In this document: in pieces, positions 1-11,315 of the stretch
Layout of the letters: each line of letters begins with the position of its first letter
Position numbering within the stretch: the first letter of the stretch is position 1
DNA from: Stagonosporopsis chrysanthemi
Lineage: Eukaryota; Ascomycota; Dothideomycetes; Pleosporales; Didymellaceae
Length of the DNA stretch: 64,000 nucleotides
NCBI GenBank assembly: GCA_022560025.1
Contig: JAFISE010000121.1
Location: forward strand, 31,287-95,286
Reading direction: 5' to 3'
Notes under the pieces: generated by a model
What the model was told of the DNA's origin: nothing
Seen by the model: only the letters and a program-made list of their open reading frames with translations
Database searches by the model: none
Translations under genes and position numbers: made by a program

Positions 1-1187
1 TGAAGCCTCGTTGGTCTGTAGCGGGACCGCTGTATTTGCTGTGTTAGGTAGCAGGGTAATACCTGCGGTTTGAGTTTGAACGGTGCTGCTGTCAGATCCT
101 GATGGTACAGAGCTCGAGCTGGAACTCAACAGTGAGAAGAGGGAAGACTGTGCAGCTGAGGCTGACTCTTGTGTTTGTAGGCGTGGCTGTGGCTGCGATT
201 GCGACTGCGATTCGCTGAGCGCGGAAGTGGATACCTCTGATCCTGCGGTCGAATATGAAAGGCTCGGCGGTCGAGATGCTCGTTGCGACGACATAGACGA
301 AGTGCGTCTGTTCACTGCTGGTGTGTCGCTTGTCGCGTTGTCAGATCGCATACTTGTTTGAGATAATGGTCGCAGAAAGGACACTGTTCTTGATCTTCGC
401 AGAGCTTGTCTATCGCCTTTCTCCTTCTCTTCTTCCTCAGTCGATCTTTTAACTTCTGGTTCTTTGAAGTCAAGTTTGCCGTTTCTGTCGGACGCGAAGT
501 ATTTTTCGCCGCGACCAAAGACAACCTGAAGTGAGGCCCAGTCTCGTGTTGTGCCATCTGTTGGGTTCAGCCATTCACTCAAGGCTACTGGTAGGTCGTA
601 GCTATCTGTGATGGATCAGTATCAACGAAAAATTGCTCATGTGTTGTGACGCTACCTTGCCTGAATTCGCCACCTTTTATTTTCCAACATAAGTAGTATC
701 TTTCGAAGGCCCCAAAGGCGCAAACAATCAAGTCGTCGAGATTCTCAGAATCTTCTGGATTCTCGGGTATCTCGCCCAGTCTCGCATACAGTCGTGTCGA
801 TGCCTCCATTACATATATGATTGTTTGATATCCACTTAGAACCTCAGGTTTTGTGATGCGCAATAAATCTACAGTAAAGCACTGAGGCTAAGGATGCACC
901 GTAAATCTGCGCTCATGAAATATTTGTCGATGTCTGCAGACGTCACGCGCGGCGAGCACTTCATCTAAACATGAAGTGGAACATTCATTAGCAGGCCCAC
1001 AATTCTGAACCTCAGTGATCTCCCATATGCATGGCTCCACAGCCTTGTATCTCACTTGCCAAACGGATTCTGAACCAGCATGGACACAGTTAGCTGACAT
1101 GTCGAACTCGCGACATGTTGCAAGTTCTCGACACAGAGTTGAAGCATTGACGGTGGGGCTCGCAGCTGCCGGTGGCTCGAGGTTCAT
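1..1187 (-). CDS. Conserved fungal protein of unknown function, partial at left edge
   Basis: Three exons can be joined in frame: 1187-942, 881-656 and 605 to beyond base 1. The start is the ATG at 1187. The first exon is Cys-rich (motifs CRELATC, SANCVH, NECSTSC), which suggests a small disulfide or metal-binding fold. The second runs from CFTVDLLRITKPE to GGEFRQ. The third opens with a compact Trp-containing stretch (ALSEWLNPTDG, DWASLQ) and then becomes a Ser/Gln-rich tail that is still open at the window edge. The second intron (606-655) has a GTAGCG donor and CAG acceptor; the first (882-941) has a weaker GTCTGC donor. I do not recognise the family. The frame change at each junction together with continuous protein-like composition supports a real gene. 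A join upstream to the open frame at 1190-1896 is also possible. Confidence 0.6.
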
Positions 1188-1962
1188 GTGAGTGCTGGTA
1201 AGTGCTAGTTCGAGAGCATGGTAGCCGTTTTCCTGATGCGAGTGTCTTCCGATCTGATTTTGGCATCTCAGGCAGTTCTTCTTGTCTTACCAGATCATCA
1301 AGATCCCTCAGATACGTAGAAGTAGTTTTCCTGCCACTTTGGGTCCTGTTGACGGCTCTCTTGCTTTCTGTCTGTACAGATGGAATCTTATTTGTTTTTG
1401 ATTTCCCTTGTTGGATCTTACCACTCGATATTGTATTTGTGAGCGACTTTCTTGCCGATGTTCTTGGTGATACACGTTTGACTGTTCGCTGAATTGCGAA
1501 TGTTCTTGAACCGCGTCTCCGCTGCAAAGCAGAGTTTGATTGGCTTTCCCGCTTGCTGTCGTTAGAAACTGATGCAGCAAACACTGCGGGATCAACATAT
1601 TGTTCATCCATCTGCGTTGGCGACGACTTGAGGATTGTAGAATCTGTCCTTTGAAGATCCTGCACTTGAATTTCTTGTGAGCGCGTCGTCGGCACCGGGA
1701 GCGCTATAGGCTTTTGATAGAATGCTCGCTGGGACACACTCGACTGTGGCCTGATCTCTCGACTCAATCTTTGGTCTTCTTCAGAATAGACTGATGCAGA
1801 GTCAGCCAAGCTGCTGGCACTCGACAATCGCTGTCTGACTGAAATTCTTCTGTTCGGCACGTCGTCTTGTTGAGCTGCTGCCAACGCCTCGAACATTTGA
1901 GCCTGAGCAATAGCCTTACTGCCGCTGTTCCGATTGAGCTTTGGTATGATTCGGTCTTGCTC
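1090..1962 (-). other. In-frame continuation beyond the stop of the preceding gene
   Basis: Immediately after TGA 1965-1963 the same frame is open to 1090. It encodes a Ser/Arg/Gln-rich, probably disordered chain (e.g. QRRRGSRTFAIQRTVKRVSP). An ATG at 1896 lies 22 codons after the stop. A GTAAGA donor at about 1291 could end coding here and splice into the gene that starts at 1187, with which this frame overlaps at 1090-1187. Three readings are possible: the C-terminal part of the upstream protein behind a nonsense change, a first exon of the downstream gene, or stop-codon readthrough. The sequence alone does not decide. Confidence 0.35.
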
Positions 1963-2949
1963 TCATGGAGTGCTTCCCTTGAACTTTGCCGATGGTGACC
2001 TTAATATTTGTTGTGGAGGCATGTCTAATTGTTGTTGTGGAGGTGTGCTTTTTGTAGGTGCGGCTGCTTGCGCTTCTAATGCTAAGAGATCGTCTAATGC
2101 ATCGACCGCGCCTTTCCTGGAGCGTTCTGAGAAAGACAGTACGGCTGGACCACTCGCAATTGAATATGCCGGTGGCTGTGTTGTCGGCATGACTCGTTCC
2201 TTAAATGTTATCCCTAATTGCGGCGGCGTCGGAGATAATGCTCCAGGTCGTAGTGTCATCGCATCTGGCTGCAATGGCCGATCGATAGGCGCATCTTCTT
2301 TGGTATCTACCGCTCTCGAGGTCGTTTGGTCTTGCTGCTGCGCCTCCTTGTCTTTTGCAAACTTCTTTTCCTTTCTGCTTAATTCGACATCGAGCACTCT
2401 GACGCCTGGTGCAACTTTCTGTTTGAGTCCATCGTCGTCGTTGTCGAAATACAAGCTCCAGTAGCCCTCGTATTCCTCAACAGCACACCATCCCTCCCAG
2501 CCGTCGAATGTTAGGCGGCGATCTTGCCGGGTGCAGTCGAATGGTCCCGTGAGATTGGGTTGCGCATCAGCCCGCACACCATACTTTACTTCGTACGTTT
2601 CTCTGTCGATATACACCCAGTTCATTATGGGCGCAACATCTATAATAGTCGTGACGAGTCCCTCATATTTTGTATCTGGGTATGGCAGATAGTAGCCAGC
2701 GTACATGTGACCGAGTGGTTCGCTATCCCCGGAAGTCGTTGCGATCCAGAGCTTTCCATTTCGGAGCACGATGGGACGCCCGTTGATTTCTCGACTCCTC
2801 GGTGACGGTTTGACACAGGTAGCAATAAGATTACACCGGCGCGCGCGATGCTCTTCCTTTTTGTCCTTCGACTGGCCCTGGCGTATTGCTTCCTGGCTAC
2901 CGAGAAGACCAGGCGCTGTGATTGCTGCAATCAAGATTCCAAGCACCAT
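1963..2949 (-). CDS. Conserved fungal hypothetical protein with N-terminal hydrophobic segment
   Basis: A 328-codon single exon from ATG 2949. The first ~18 residues (MVLGILIAAITAPGLLGS) are hydrophobic, fitting a signal peptide or anchor. They are followed by a basic segment (KDKKEEHRARRC). Residues ~55-200 form a folded-looking domain rich in aromatic residues (GHMYAGYYLPYPDTKY, WVYIDRETYEVKYG, FDGWEGWCAVEEYEG, WSLYFDNDDDGL). I recall this N-terminal layout as common in uncharacterised Pezizomycotina proteins, with no known function. The rest is a low-complexity Pro/Gln tail. The frame ends at TGA 1963-1965, but the same frame stays open for about 290 further codons (separate entry). So the true C-terminus is uncertain. 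Confidence 0.7.
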   Translation of the reverse strand: MVLGILIAAITAPGLLGSQEAIRQGQSKDKKEEHRARRCNLIATCVKPSPRSREINGRPIVLRNGKLWIATTSGDSEPLGHMYAGYYLPYPDTKYEGLVTTIIDVAPIMNWVYIDRETYEVKYGVRADAQPNLTGPFDCTRQDRRLTFDGWEGWCAVEEYEGYWSLYFDNDDDGLKQKVAPGVRVLDVELSRKEKKFAKDKEAQQQDQTTSRAVDTKEDAPIDRPLQPDAMTLRPGALSPTPPQLGITFKERVMPTTQPPAYSIASGPAVLSFSERSRKGAVDALDDLLALEAQAAAPTKSTPPQQQLDMPPQQILRSPSAKFKGSTP

Positions 2950-3860
2950 GATTTTTGAAGCCTTAGGTAGGTATCAATACGTTGCCATGAGTGTACCGTG
3001 TGTCGTCTCAGGGCAAAAGGGCTGATTGCACAAGTGAGTAACACGTTCAACGGTGATGACACTATGAGGCATTCAGACGATACGCGCGAGGCTCCAAGGT
3101 TTTTGGCGATTCTGATGCGCCGCAGGTCCAGGCTTTGTGTGGGAAACATCACCAATCGCCGTCTGATTGATTAAGAATTTGGCACAATGGTCGCCCACGA
3201 CAGAAAGCTTACGGCGTGCAGGCGGACCGTCCCCAGTCAAGCGCAATAGACTTTTCATCATCTCCACGCCAGCCTGGACGGATAGCGTGATGTTTGCGAG
3301 GCCGCTGAACGAGCGTGGTAGTGTGAGACGTTGGTTGTGGTCTATACACTCCTCTCCGTTTCAGCTCTAAGTGGCAAGTGTCGCAACAACTATAAGCCTA
3401 TGTAGGCTGCCTGACTAAACACAAGGATGCGATCATCAGAGTCCACTGCGAGTAATTAACAAATGTTCCTTGATAAAGCATGGTTCGAGTGTCGAACCAT
3501 CACAAACCCTGCCAATCTGGTGTGGCACGAGAACCGTTTCGAGTGGTGGAGAGAATATGTCGACCACCGCGGCTGCGTTTCGGATCGCCATAGAGACACC
3601 TGAACATTGTAAGATACTCAAGGCAAACAAGACTGATGGAAAATAACTGTAGCAGTTGGCGTCCTCTTCATTACTTACCATACCAACTGACCCTGAATTA
3701 TAGCCTGGCGCCCTCGACGAAGGATACGAATAATATTTAACCAACAACTTCACCGCCATCAAATATCCAGACCATGTCTTCCTTGTATGGTTCCGAGAGT
3801 CCCTAGATCAACTGTTGGTGCTGACCAGTCTGCAGCGATAAGACACGTCCCGCAGGATAC
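2950..3860. other. Divergent intergenic region, nothing resolved
   Basis: This is the stretch between the minus-strand gene starting at 2949 and the plus-strand small gene starting at 3861. It presumably holds both promoters. Only short open frames without splice support or protein-like composition are present. Confidence 0.4.
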
Positions 3861-4100
3861 ATGTCAGACACAGGCAGTGAAGGTCAGGCTTCTGGCGGCC
3901 GCAAGATCTCGAGCAACATTGGGCCTGTACCTTCCTCTTCTAACCTTAACCGGCCAGCAGGCAATATCATCAAAGGTCCTGTGGACGATAATGGGAAGCC
4001 AAAGGGCCCAGTTTTGCTGCTTGGAATCAAGCTGGATCTTGAAGCAGAAATCCATCTGACGGCTCGGATCCGTGGAGACATAACAATTGGGTTGTACTAA
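3861..4100 (+). CDS. Small conserved fungal protein, 79 aa
   Basis: ATG 3861 to TAA, one exon. The first ~30 residues are Gly/Ser-rich (SEGQASGGRKISS). A compact conserved-looking part follows: NRPAGNIIKGPVDDNGKPKG, then LLLGIKLDLEAEIHLTARIR and an end at ITIGLY. I recall short proteins of this shape in other Pezizomycotina genomes, with no assigned function. The C-terminal part could form a small beta-rich or amphipathic unit, and no transmembrane segment is evident. It stands alone on the plus strand beside an unresolved region. Confidence 0.7.
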   Translation: MSDTGSEGQASGGRKISSNIGPVPSSSNLNRPAGNIIKGPVDDNGKPKGPVLLLGIKLDLEAEIHLTARIRGDITIGLY

Positions 4101-6320
4101 GCGTTACACGTCCGTCTGCCAAAAGAATCTTTTTATCCCATCAGCGAAAGGTCTCAAATAGCCGGAACCAATAGCGGCAGGACATGTGTCTTCACGAATC
4201 AAATTTTCATCTCAACCACAGCGAACTTCTTGCAAACCGTGAAGAACTGGTCTTGCACTGAGAAAACACGAAATCGAGGTAGGACGGGAGTCAAGTGTCT
4301 CTCAAATACGACTTAAAGCGAGCACTATAATCGCAATTAGCACTGGTTCTGTTCGATGATGAGGTGCAGATGCAGCGGAGGGTAGTATTCAGACACTTGC
4401 CCTGTCACAGGCAGTTATCACCATTGCCGTAGCTCGGTAGACCGTCGTGATAAATAAATGTTCATCTTGCAAGGAAAAAGAGGGAAAGAAGGATGTAACG
4501 TACCTTGAAGCCACGTTCATACTTGCATGAATGTCTGCGCGGCCGGTTAGCCAGCGCCTCATTGATGAAATTCAAAGAGAGGTGCTGTGATAGCGAATCA
4601 GACATGACAGTCTCGTCTTTGCCGAAGCTTGGACATATGCTTGTCTTGTGTTTGCGTCGTATCATCATGTAACAAGGAAGGCAGTGCGGCGTTGGGCGTA
4701 CCAGAAGATCGAGGCTGCAAAGCTCTGGGGAAAAGTTAGCGATGATCCTCATGCATAGATCAAGCCAGTGTTATTGTGAAGTTTGGATCAGAAAGGCATG
4801 AATGGATATTTGAAATGAAGTCGTCACCGGGCGAACCCGTCAGACTCGTCATCTATACGTCGCATCATCTCCATGAAAGAAAGAGTGGTTTGACTTACGC
4901 TGTGTTGATTACAAGGGACATGCTCAATGTCGACCAGCACGGTCTGATGTGACAAGTCAGCGAGGCCCTCGTCGTGCGTGTTCGAGTGCGCAGATTGAAT
5001 GTGCGAGATCAGTCGGCGAGGTTTTCTAGGCCTGCCACAATAGAGCGTATCCTTCAAGAATTGTCGGTGCCCAGTGCAGATACATCATGTGGAGTTTCCA
5101 ATCTGCTTGCAGGAAAGGTTTATCGTACCGACAGTATCATGAGATAACTGAACATGTGTTGTTAGCGGGATGTAACGACGCATGTTAAGAAGACGAGGAG
5201 AATGCATCGATATCAGAAACAGCCTTTTTTATCTGCATCGGTCGAAACCTGAGCCGGTAATTTCCAGCGTGCAAAGCACAAACTGATCATCATTGGATGT
5301 GTGGGGCGTGGGTAGACATGTTCACATACCTGATACACAGCAGCTGATGACGAGCCATTCAGCAATTCCCAGCTAATTTCATGACCGTCACGGCGTTTTC
5401 TACAAGGTCTGATAACGATCGTCAGCGACTCAATCAACACGCATGGTTGTGTAACAGGTAGAGTAGTGTAGTCACTTTCAGACTGACGTGCAAAAGTATG
5501 AGTTTCATTCCCCGAAAGGTCAAAGACTCTAGTTTGAAATTGGCTTTGTGTATCATCCTGTGGACTGGAGTTGGTGAAAGAATGCGCTTACCTCAATGAC
5601 AAATCATCACGGAGTTGTGTCGCGTAACACGTAATGGACGTTGGCAGCGATATTGTGTATTGCGATGCCGCTGTGATGTGATGTACAAGAGAGAAAGCTT
5701 CGGAGCTTCAAGAAAAGTTGTAGGCGCTGTGGGTCCGCCGGTCGGAGCGGCGCACGTTGATTCCGAGCGCGCACGTGCACGAACCTGACTAAGCCCCCGC
5801 AGACATCGATGCACTACTGCATGATTTCTGCTGAGCAGTAGAAGATCATGTATGTCAATGTACGTCTGACAGGAATCTACGCTCACACATATTTGTTGTG
5901 AAGAGAGGAAAGTCAAGAGCAACAACATGCACGAATTGGGATGCCGAAACCACTCAGCAACTGTTTGTGACGATCTCTTGAACGATGTTATGCTTGCTTC
6001 GTTATCTTGCTATCCACACCTGGCGTGCACGTTGTCCAGAATCTACAGTGTCTCGAGACGCGTCTATGCAGTACCAAAGAATACATCGAAAGCACCGTTT
6101 GGACGTGCAGATATCGTGAAAGGATGATGACAACTCGCGATTCTGGCAGCGGCATGCCTCAGCAGGAAACCCTCCTGTATACACGCCAAGCACCCGGAGT
6201 CTCTTGTCTTCCAAGGTGCGTGCCTCGGGATAATAGTGTCTCCTGCATGCCTTAGTAGTGCCTTTTGTCAGTCTGATCCAGCGTTGGTCTTATGTTTGTT
6301 CTGCTCGCTTCTCTTCACGT
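4101..6320. other. Unresolved region, possible degraded or multi-exon minus-strand gene
   Basis: No continuous coding frame is convincing. On the minus strand there are isolated strong splice signals. GTAAGT at about 4905 is followed by a GCTAAC branch site and a CCCCAG acceptor at about 4727, and a GTATGT donor lies near 5330. Short open stretches lie between them (4824-5057, 5213-5440, 4462-4752). I could not chain them into a protein-like frame. This may be a spliced gene with small exons, a non-coding transcript or a pseudogene. The part at 5600-6320 includes the 3' flank of PAC1. Confidence 0.3.
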
Positions 6321-7815
6321 TCAAGAAGCAAATATGCGCACGTTGAGATCCACAGATCCCGTTGCGATGACGCATCTGATCCCTGCCTTGGCAGCATCTT
6401 CCTCTTTCTTCTTGCTTGCAGCGCTGGATCCTGTGCCATTCGAGCTGTCGCCGTTGACTGGGACGTCCTTGACCACATTTGGTGCCCACCGCATGCAGCT
6501 GACAAAGTGACTATGTGCGTCTGTGATAGTCTTGACACACTTCCCTTCCTGTGTCAAATCCCAGCATCGAATGGTCTTATCATCGCTGGCCGAGAGCAAG
6601 TACTTTCCACCAGGGTGGAACACTAGCGATCGCACCCAGTTGTCGTGACCAGCTAACGTCTTGATGAGCGTTCCTCGGCCGTCCCAAATTTTGATCGTCT
6701 TATCTCGCGAACCCGTTGCAACATACTCTGCGGAACTACTGAGTGGGGGAGCTTTCTTCAACCCAGCCAGGGAGGCTAAGTTGGCATATGCGACGGGCGG
6801 TGCTATTGCAACGCATTCAATGACGTGTTCGTGACCAAGGAAAGTACATCTGGCTTCTCCGGAATTAGCATCCCACAGGCGTGCAGTCTGATCATTGCCC
6901 GCAGAAACAAGCCATCGGCCGTCGAAACTCGGCGCTACATCTCGCACCCAATCGGCATGCCCCCTTATTGTCTTGACGCAGTAGCCAGTCGTCACGTCCC
7001 AGACGCGGAGGGTTTTATCTCTGGACGCAGAGACGAGCAAATTCCCAGATGATGGTGAACCGGCAGCCCCACTAGGGACGAAGCGAATCGCGGAGACAGA
7101 ATGGTCGTGGCCGGGCAGCGTCCGTATATTCTTGTACTCATCTGAAGGATCCCACAGCTTGATGGTCAGATCGCTTGAACACGACGCCAGAAGTGTGCCT
7201 CCTCTTGGCCCACCAAAGTCGACATCTAAGACGCCCTTGGTGTGCCCTTTGACGGTCCTCTCGAGTTCTCCAAGTTCCCAGTCCCAAATCTTGATTGTCG
7301 TGTCTTCGGACCCGGAGGCTAGTGAGGAGAAGATGGGATGGAATGCAACACAGGTTATGGGAGAGCGGTGAGACTGGAGGGTATGCCGAGCGGGCGCCCG
7401 GGGCAGCCATGCGGTGGGGTCCTGGTTCTTCCGCAGAAGCGAGGTTGGTGTGGTCGAGTCAAGCTCGTTCTGGAGACTTTGATTGCGCTGTTCGAGCTCG
7501 AGCACCTGTTGGACGTTAGCACAGTCAAGCGGACTGTTGCTGCAAAGAAACCTGCCTTCTTCTGCAGGCGCACTACGCTGGTCCATTTCTTCTCCAGCAA
7601 GCCCTCGTACTTTCTGCGCGTCGCATCGTCGAAGTTGTCCGGGACGCTGGCCTCCTCCCGAAAGGCGGCCGCTGTGTTGGGCGCATTGATGACAGCAAGG
7701 TATGCGATTATGGCTTTGTGCCTGCCCTCGCCATTAGTGGGGTGCCCGCGATATGTGCACGGCACGGCTGCACTCACAGCTCCTCCGCCTGCCGGTCTGT
7801 TAGGATTGCGCTCAT
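6321..7815 (-). CDS. PAC1: Nuclear distribution protein PAC1/LIS1 (dynein regulator, WD40)
   Basis: Three exons (7815-7778, 7721-7556, 7505-6321) give 462 aa, normal for fungal LIS1. The start peptide is [13 protein letters not shown]. Residues ~9-41 form the LisH dimerisation motif and ~60-88 a coiled coil ([14 protein letters not shown]). Seven WD40 repeats follow from ~109 to the end, with clear GHxxxV and KIWD/RLWD ends. The family binds the dynein motor domain and acts at microtubule plus ends in nuclear migration and hyphal growth. Intron 1 is canonical (GTGAGT...CAG). Intron 2 (7506-7555) keeps frame only if it starts with GC: LQKK, then GC...CTAAC...CAG, then VLELEQ. The gene is head to head with a TOG-domain microtubule polymerase gene. 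Identification is secure. Confidence 0.97.
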
Positions 7816-8566
7816 GGCGGGGACGGCCGAGCGACCACCATGCACGGAAGTTGGGCAGAGCGTGCGCTGGCAAGGCGGCGAGGCGGGTTTCGAATGCGGA
7901 TGGCGGGGATGTGCGGTGAGTGTTGGGGCAGCGCAGGAATGGGCGGCGGGGTGTGTCGCAGTGCACGCTCGGCGGGCGACAGGCGGTGACAATGGCAGCA
8001 GCAGCGGCAGCGACAGGCGATAGGCGACAGGCGAGGAGCGCAATCGCGAGAGCGTCCGATTCGGGCTCCGTCAGCGTGGTCGAGGGCCAGCGTTTGCCGG
8101 GCACCTTCACGGCGACGATTCCAGGATGCCGCCGCTGCCAGAAGTCGGTCCCCTAGCAACCGCACCGCCGCCAACACAAAACAAGCCTACACTGTCCGCG
8201 CCCGCGAGCCCAACCGTCACCGCGACCCTATTGATCACGACGCCCCGCCCACTGCACCGCCGCAGTCTCTCGTCCATAAACAGGCCTGCAGCGCCCAGAG
8301 CAGCCGCCTGTGTCCTGCCCACCAGCACCGTACGTTATTCCTGCGCACCCAAATTGCATATCCCTCCCTCCAGGCCCTGCGACAGCGCGCGTCACTCCGC
8401 ACCACGGCACCTGCTGCGCACTGCACGCCCAAGTGCACCGGCGTGGCTCGTGGTGGCACCGCCAGACGCACTTGCCGAAGACCCAGGCAACGACGACTGA
8501 CTGTCTGGCAGCACTTCTGTCTGACCGCACCCACCCCGCACTGCACGCAAACCGTTGCAACTCACC
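7816..8566. promoter_or_regulatory. Shared divergent upstream region of PAC1 and the TOG-protein gene
   Basis: The start codons of the two genes are 751 bp apart on opposite strands, so both promoters must lie here or very near. The stretch is GC-rich, with long Pro/Ala/Arg-coding-like frames on both strands that look like compositional noise. I see no clear TATA box. Coregulation of the two microtubule plus-end factors is inference from arrangement only. Confidence 0.5.
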
Positions 8567-11315
8567 ATGGCCGACCAAGAAGAGGACTTCAGCGCCCTCC
8601 CCCTGCCCGATCGCTTTACACACAAGAACTGGAAGGTGCGGAAAGAGGCGTACGAGGCAGCCGCCAAAGAGTTCAAGCTTGCCGCCAGTGAAAATGAGCC
8701 CATAGTGCGCCAATTCGTAAACGATGCGAGCATATGGAAAGGCGTCGTTGGCGACTCCAACGTCGCAGCACAACAAGAGGGTCTGGCCGCGCTATGCGCC
8801 TTTCTCGAAATCTCCGGCCAGCAGGGCTGCACACGGTAACAAGTACGCAACGAGCAAACAATTGCATTTTGCTGACGAGCATGCTGCAGAACACGGCAGA
8901 TCACCATTGCTACCATCGCCGAAAAAGGCCTTCCTTCAACTAGACCTGCAGCAAAGCAGGCTGCGCTCGAAGCGCTACTCTTGTACATCGAAACCGACAA
9001 GCCTGACCCTGTCATCGAGGAGCTCCTCCCCATCCTATCGCACAAGCAACCGAAGGTCATCGCAGCCACGCTAGACGCCCTCACCCAAATATACCATGCC
9101 TATGGTTGCAAGACGATTGAGCCCAAGTCCGTTCTCAAGCTCCTGCCCAAGGTCTACGGCCACGCAGACAAGAATGTCCGCGCAAAAGCTCAGGAATTGA
9201 CGGTCGAATTCTATCGATGGCTCAAAGATGCCATGAAACCGCTGTTTTGGAACGATCTAAAGCCTGTGCAGCAACAAGACTTGGACAAACTATTTGAGAA
9301 GGTCAAGGATGAACCGCCGCCAAAACAAGAACGCCTGCTTCGTTCGCAACAAGCAGCAAAGGAGGCCGCTGCCGCAGCACCGGGAGGGGGTGAAGAAGAG
9401 GAAGAAGAAGAGGAGGAAGGTGCCATTGATCTGGAGCCAGAATTCGAGGCCGTCGACGTGTTCGCCAAGGTACCGAAAGACTTCAACGAACGTCTAGGTT
9501 CGACAAAGTGGAAGGATCGCAAGGAAGTACTGGAAGAGACCCAAAAAGCCCTCGACACACCCAGAATCGCAGAGGGGCCCTTTGACGACTTAGTGCGTGG
9601 TTTTGCCAAGTCCATGAAAGATGCCAACGTGGCGGTCGTCATCACAGCCGCCAACTGCGTCGAGCTTCTGGCCAAGGGCCTCAAGAAAAGTTTCAATAAA
9701 TACCGCAAAGACATCATGAACGCTATGATGGAAAGACTCAAGGAGAAGAAGCAGACAGTGACGGATGCCCTCGGAAGCGCACTTGATGCTGCTTTTGCTT
9801 CGTCTAACTTTGCAGATTGTCTCGAGGAAATTCTGGAATTCCTGAAGCACAAGAATCCCCAGGTTAAGCTAGAGTCTACGCGATTCCTGGTTCGATGTCT
9901 GAAAAACACCCGTGAAGCCCCTTCGCCAGCTGAGGCGAAGACGTTGGCCGAAGCCTCGACAAAGCTCCTTACCGAGTCCCAAGAGGTACAACGTTCTGCA
10001 GGTGCCGAAGCCCTTGGAACGTTGTGGAAGATCATGGGAGATCGCATCATGAACGCACATCTTGACAGTCTTGATGATATCAGGAAGAACAAGATCAAAG
10101 AGTACTTTGAAGCGGCCGAAGTCAAAGCAAAATACAAGCCGAAGGCTGCTGCACCGCCGCCAAAACCTGCTGCCGCACCTGCTGCAGGCAGGAAGCCAAC
10201 GCTCGGTAAAAAGCCTGCTCCGAAGAAGGCTGCACCAGCGGCGGCAGCTCCACCACCCCCGCCTGCTGCGGAAGAACCTACAGCACCGCTTGCACCGAAG
10301 CCCACATCGCGACCTGGCGTGTCAAAACTCAAATCCGGCCTTGCCGGGCCACGTCTGGGAGGTCTGAAGAAACCAGGTCTTGCCGCTCCGTCACCGAAGA
10401 GGCCAGTTGTGTCGCCGCCACCTGAGGAGGAGGAGGTTGCGCCCCCACCACAGCCAAAGTTTGGTGCTGGACGTGGACTTGCAGGCCGCCCGCTAGGTAA
10501 ACCTACTGCCGAGCCTGCTGCCGCACCTATTGCTGCTCCATCCGGTCTCGGCTTGGTGGAGCGAGCCGAGCTCGAAGAGTTAAGAGCAGAAGCTGAACGA
10601 CTGCGGCGACAGAACGAAGAGCTGCGTGGCGAGCGCACTAAGCTCACCTCGCAAATACACGAACTTCAGAACCAGAACGCGCAGTTGATCGAGGACCACA
10701 CTCGAGATGTGCTATCCATTAAAGCCAAAGAAACTCAGCTAGTCCGCGCTCGATCAGACTACGAAGCAGCCGAGCAGACAACGCAAACGCAGCAACGGGA
10801 GATTGACCGCCTGAAGAGGGAACTCAGTCGCCAGGTTCGCGTCACTTCTCCTCCACCAGCGGACCTGGCCGATCAGATCTACTCTGACAGCAATGGACGC
10901 TTTGGAGACTCTAGCTACAACGGCCACGCATCTTACGCTCGCAGAGAAAGTCGCATTGCGGGCGGTCAAGTAAGCCCAGGTGGTGATGGTAAGGAAAACT
11001 ATGACTTACTTTCCCGCCCAGATAGTCATATGAGTGGTAAACTGAGTCCTTTGCGAGCAGACGCGTCCGGCATGTCATCGTTCTCGTCTCGAGGTGGCCG
11101 CAATAGCCCAGCTGAGAATGGTACCGGCCGCATGGGTAGTTCACAGGCTGCTTCTGGCGCAGAGAGTTGGAAGCGGGCTGCGGAGGTGACGCAGAACTTG
11201 AAGCAAAGAATTGAGCTGATGAAGGTATGTTTTCAACTCCAAGTTGTTAGTCGCCAAGCAACGACTAATCTTTCACCAGGCAAAACAGGGCATCGGACGG
11301 CTGCCGCCACAGTAG
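8567..11315 (+). CDS. XMAP215/Stu2/Alp14-family microtubule polymerase (two TOG domains)
   Basis: Exons 8567-8835, 8890-11224 and 11280-11315 give 879 aa. The start has an excellent context (CACCATGG). TOG1 spans roughly residues 1-230, then an acidic linker (GGGEEEEEEEEEGAIDLEPE, ~255), TOG2 ~275-515, a Pro/Ala/Lys-rich basic linker, and a coiled coil ~642-737 (ERLRRQNEELRGERTKL). Two TOG domains plus a dimerising coiled coil is the fungal layout of Stu2 and Alp14 (AlpA in Aspergillus). The family adds tubulin at microtubule plus ends and works at kinetochores and spindle poles. Intron 1 is GTAACA...CAG. Intron 2 has a GTATGT donor and a CTAAT branch; splicing it replaces a read-through tail with ELMKAKQGIGRLPPQ and a stop. 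Its neighbour PAC1 acts on the same structures. Confidence 0.95.

Noticed and set aside
3436..3762. 108-codon minus-strand frame
   Set aside because: No good context, no motif, and composition not protein-like.
7355..8110. Long minus-strand frame (251 codons) and overlapping frames at 7.3-8.9 kb
   Set aside because: The upstream half is GC-rich compositional sequence. Only the LisH-coding segment is real and it belongs to PAC1 exon 2.
9211..10647. 478-codon frame antisense to the TOG-protein gene
   Set aside because: Ser/Arg-rich antisense shadow of a conserved coding exon; no motif.
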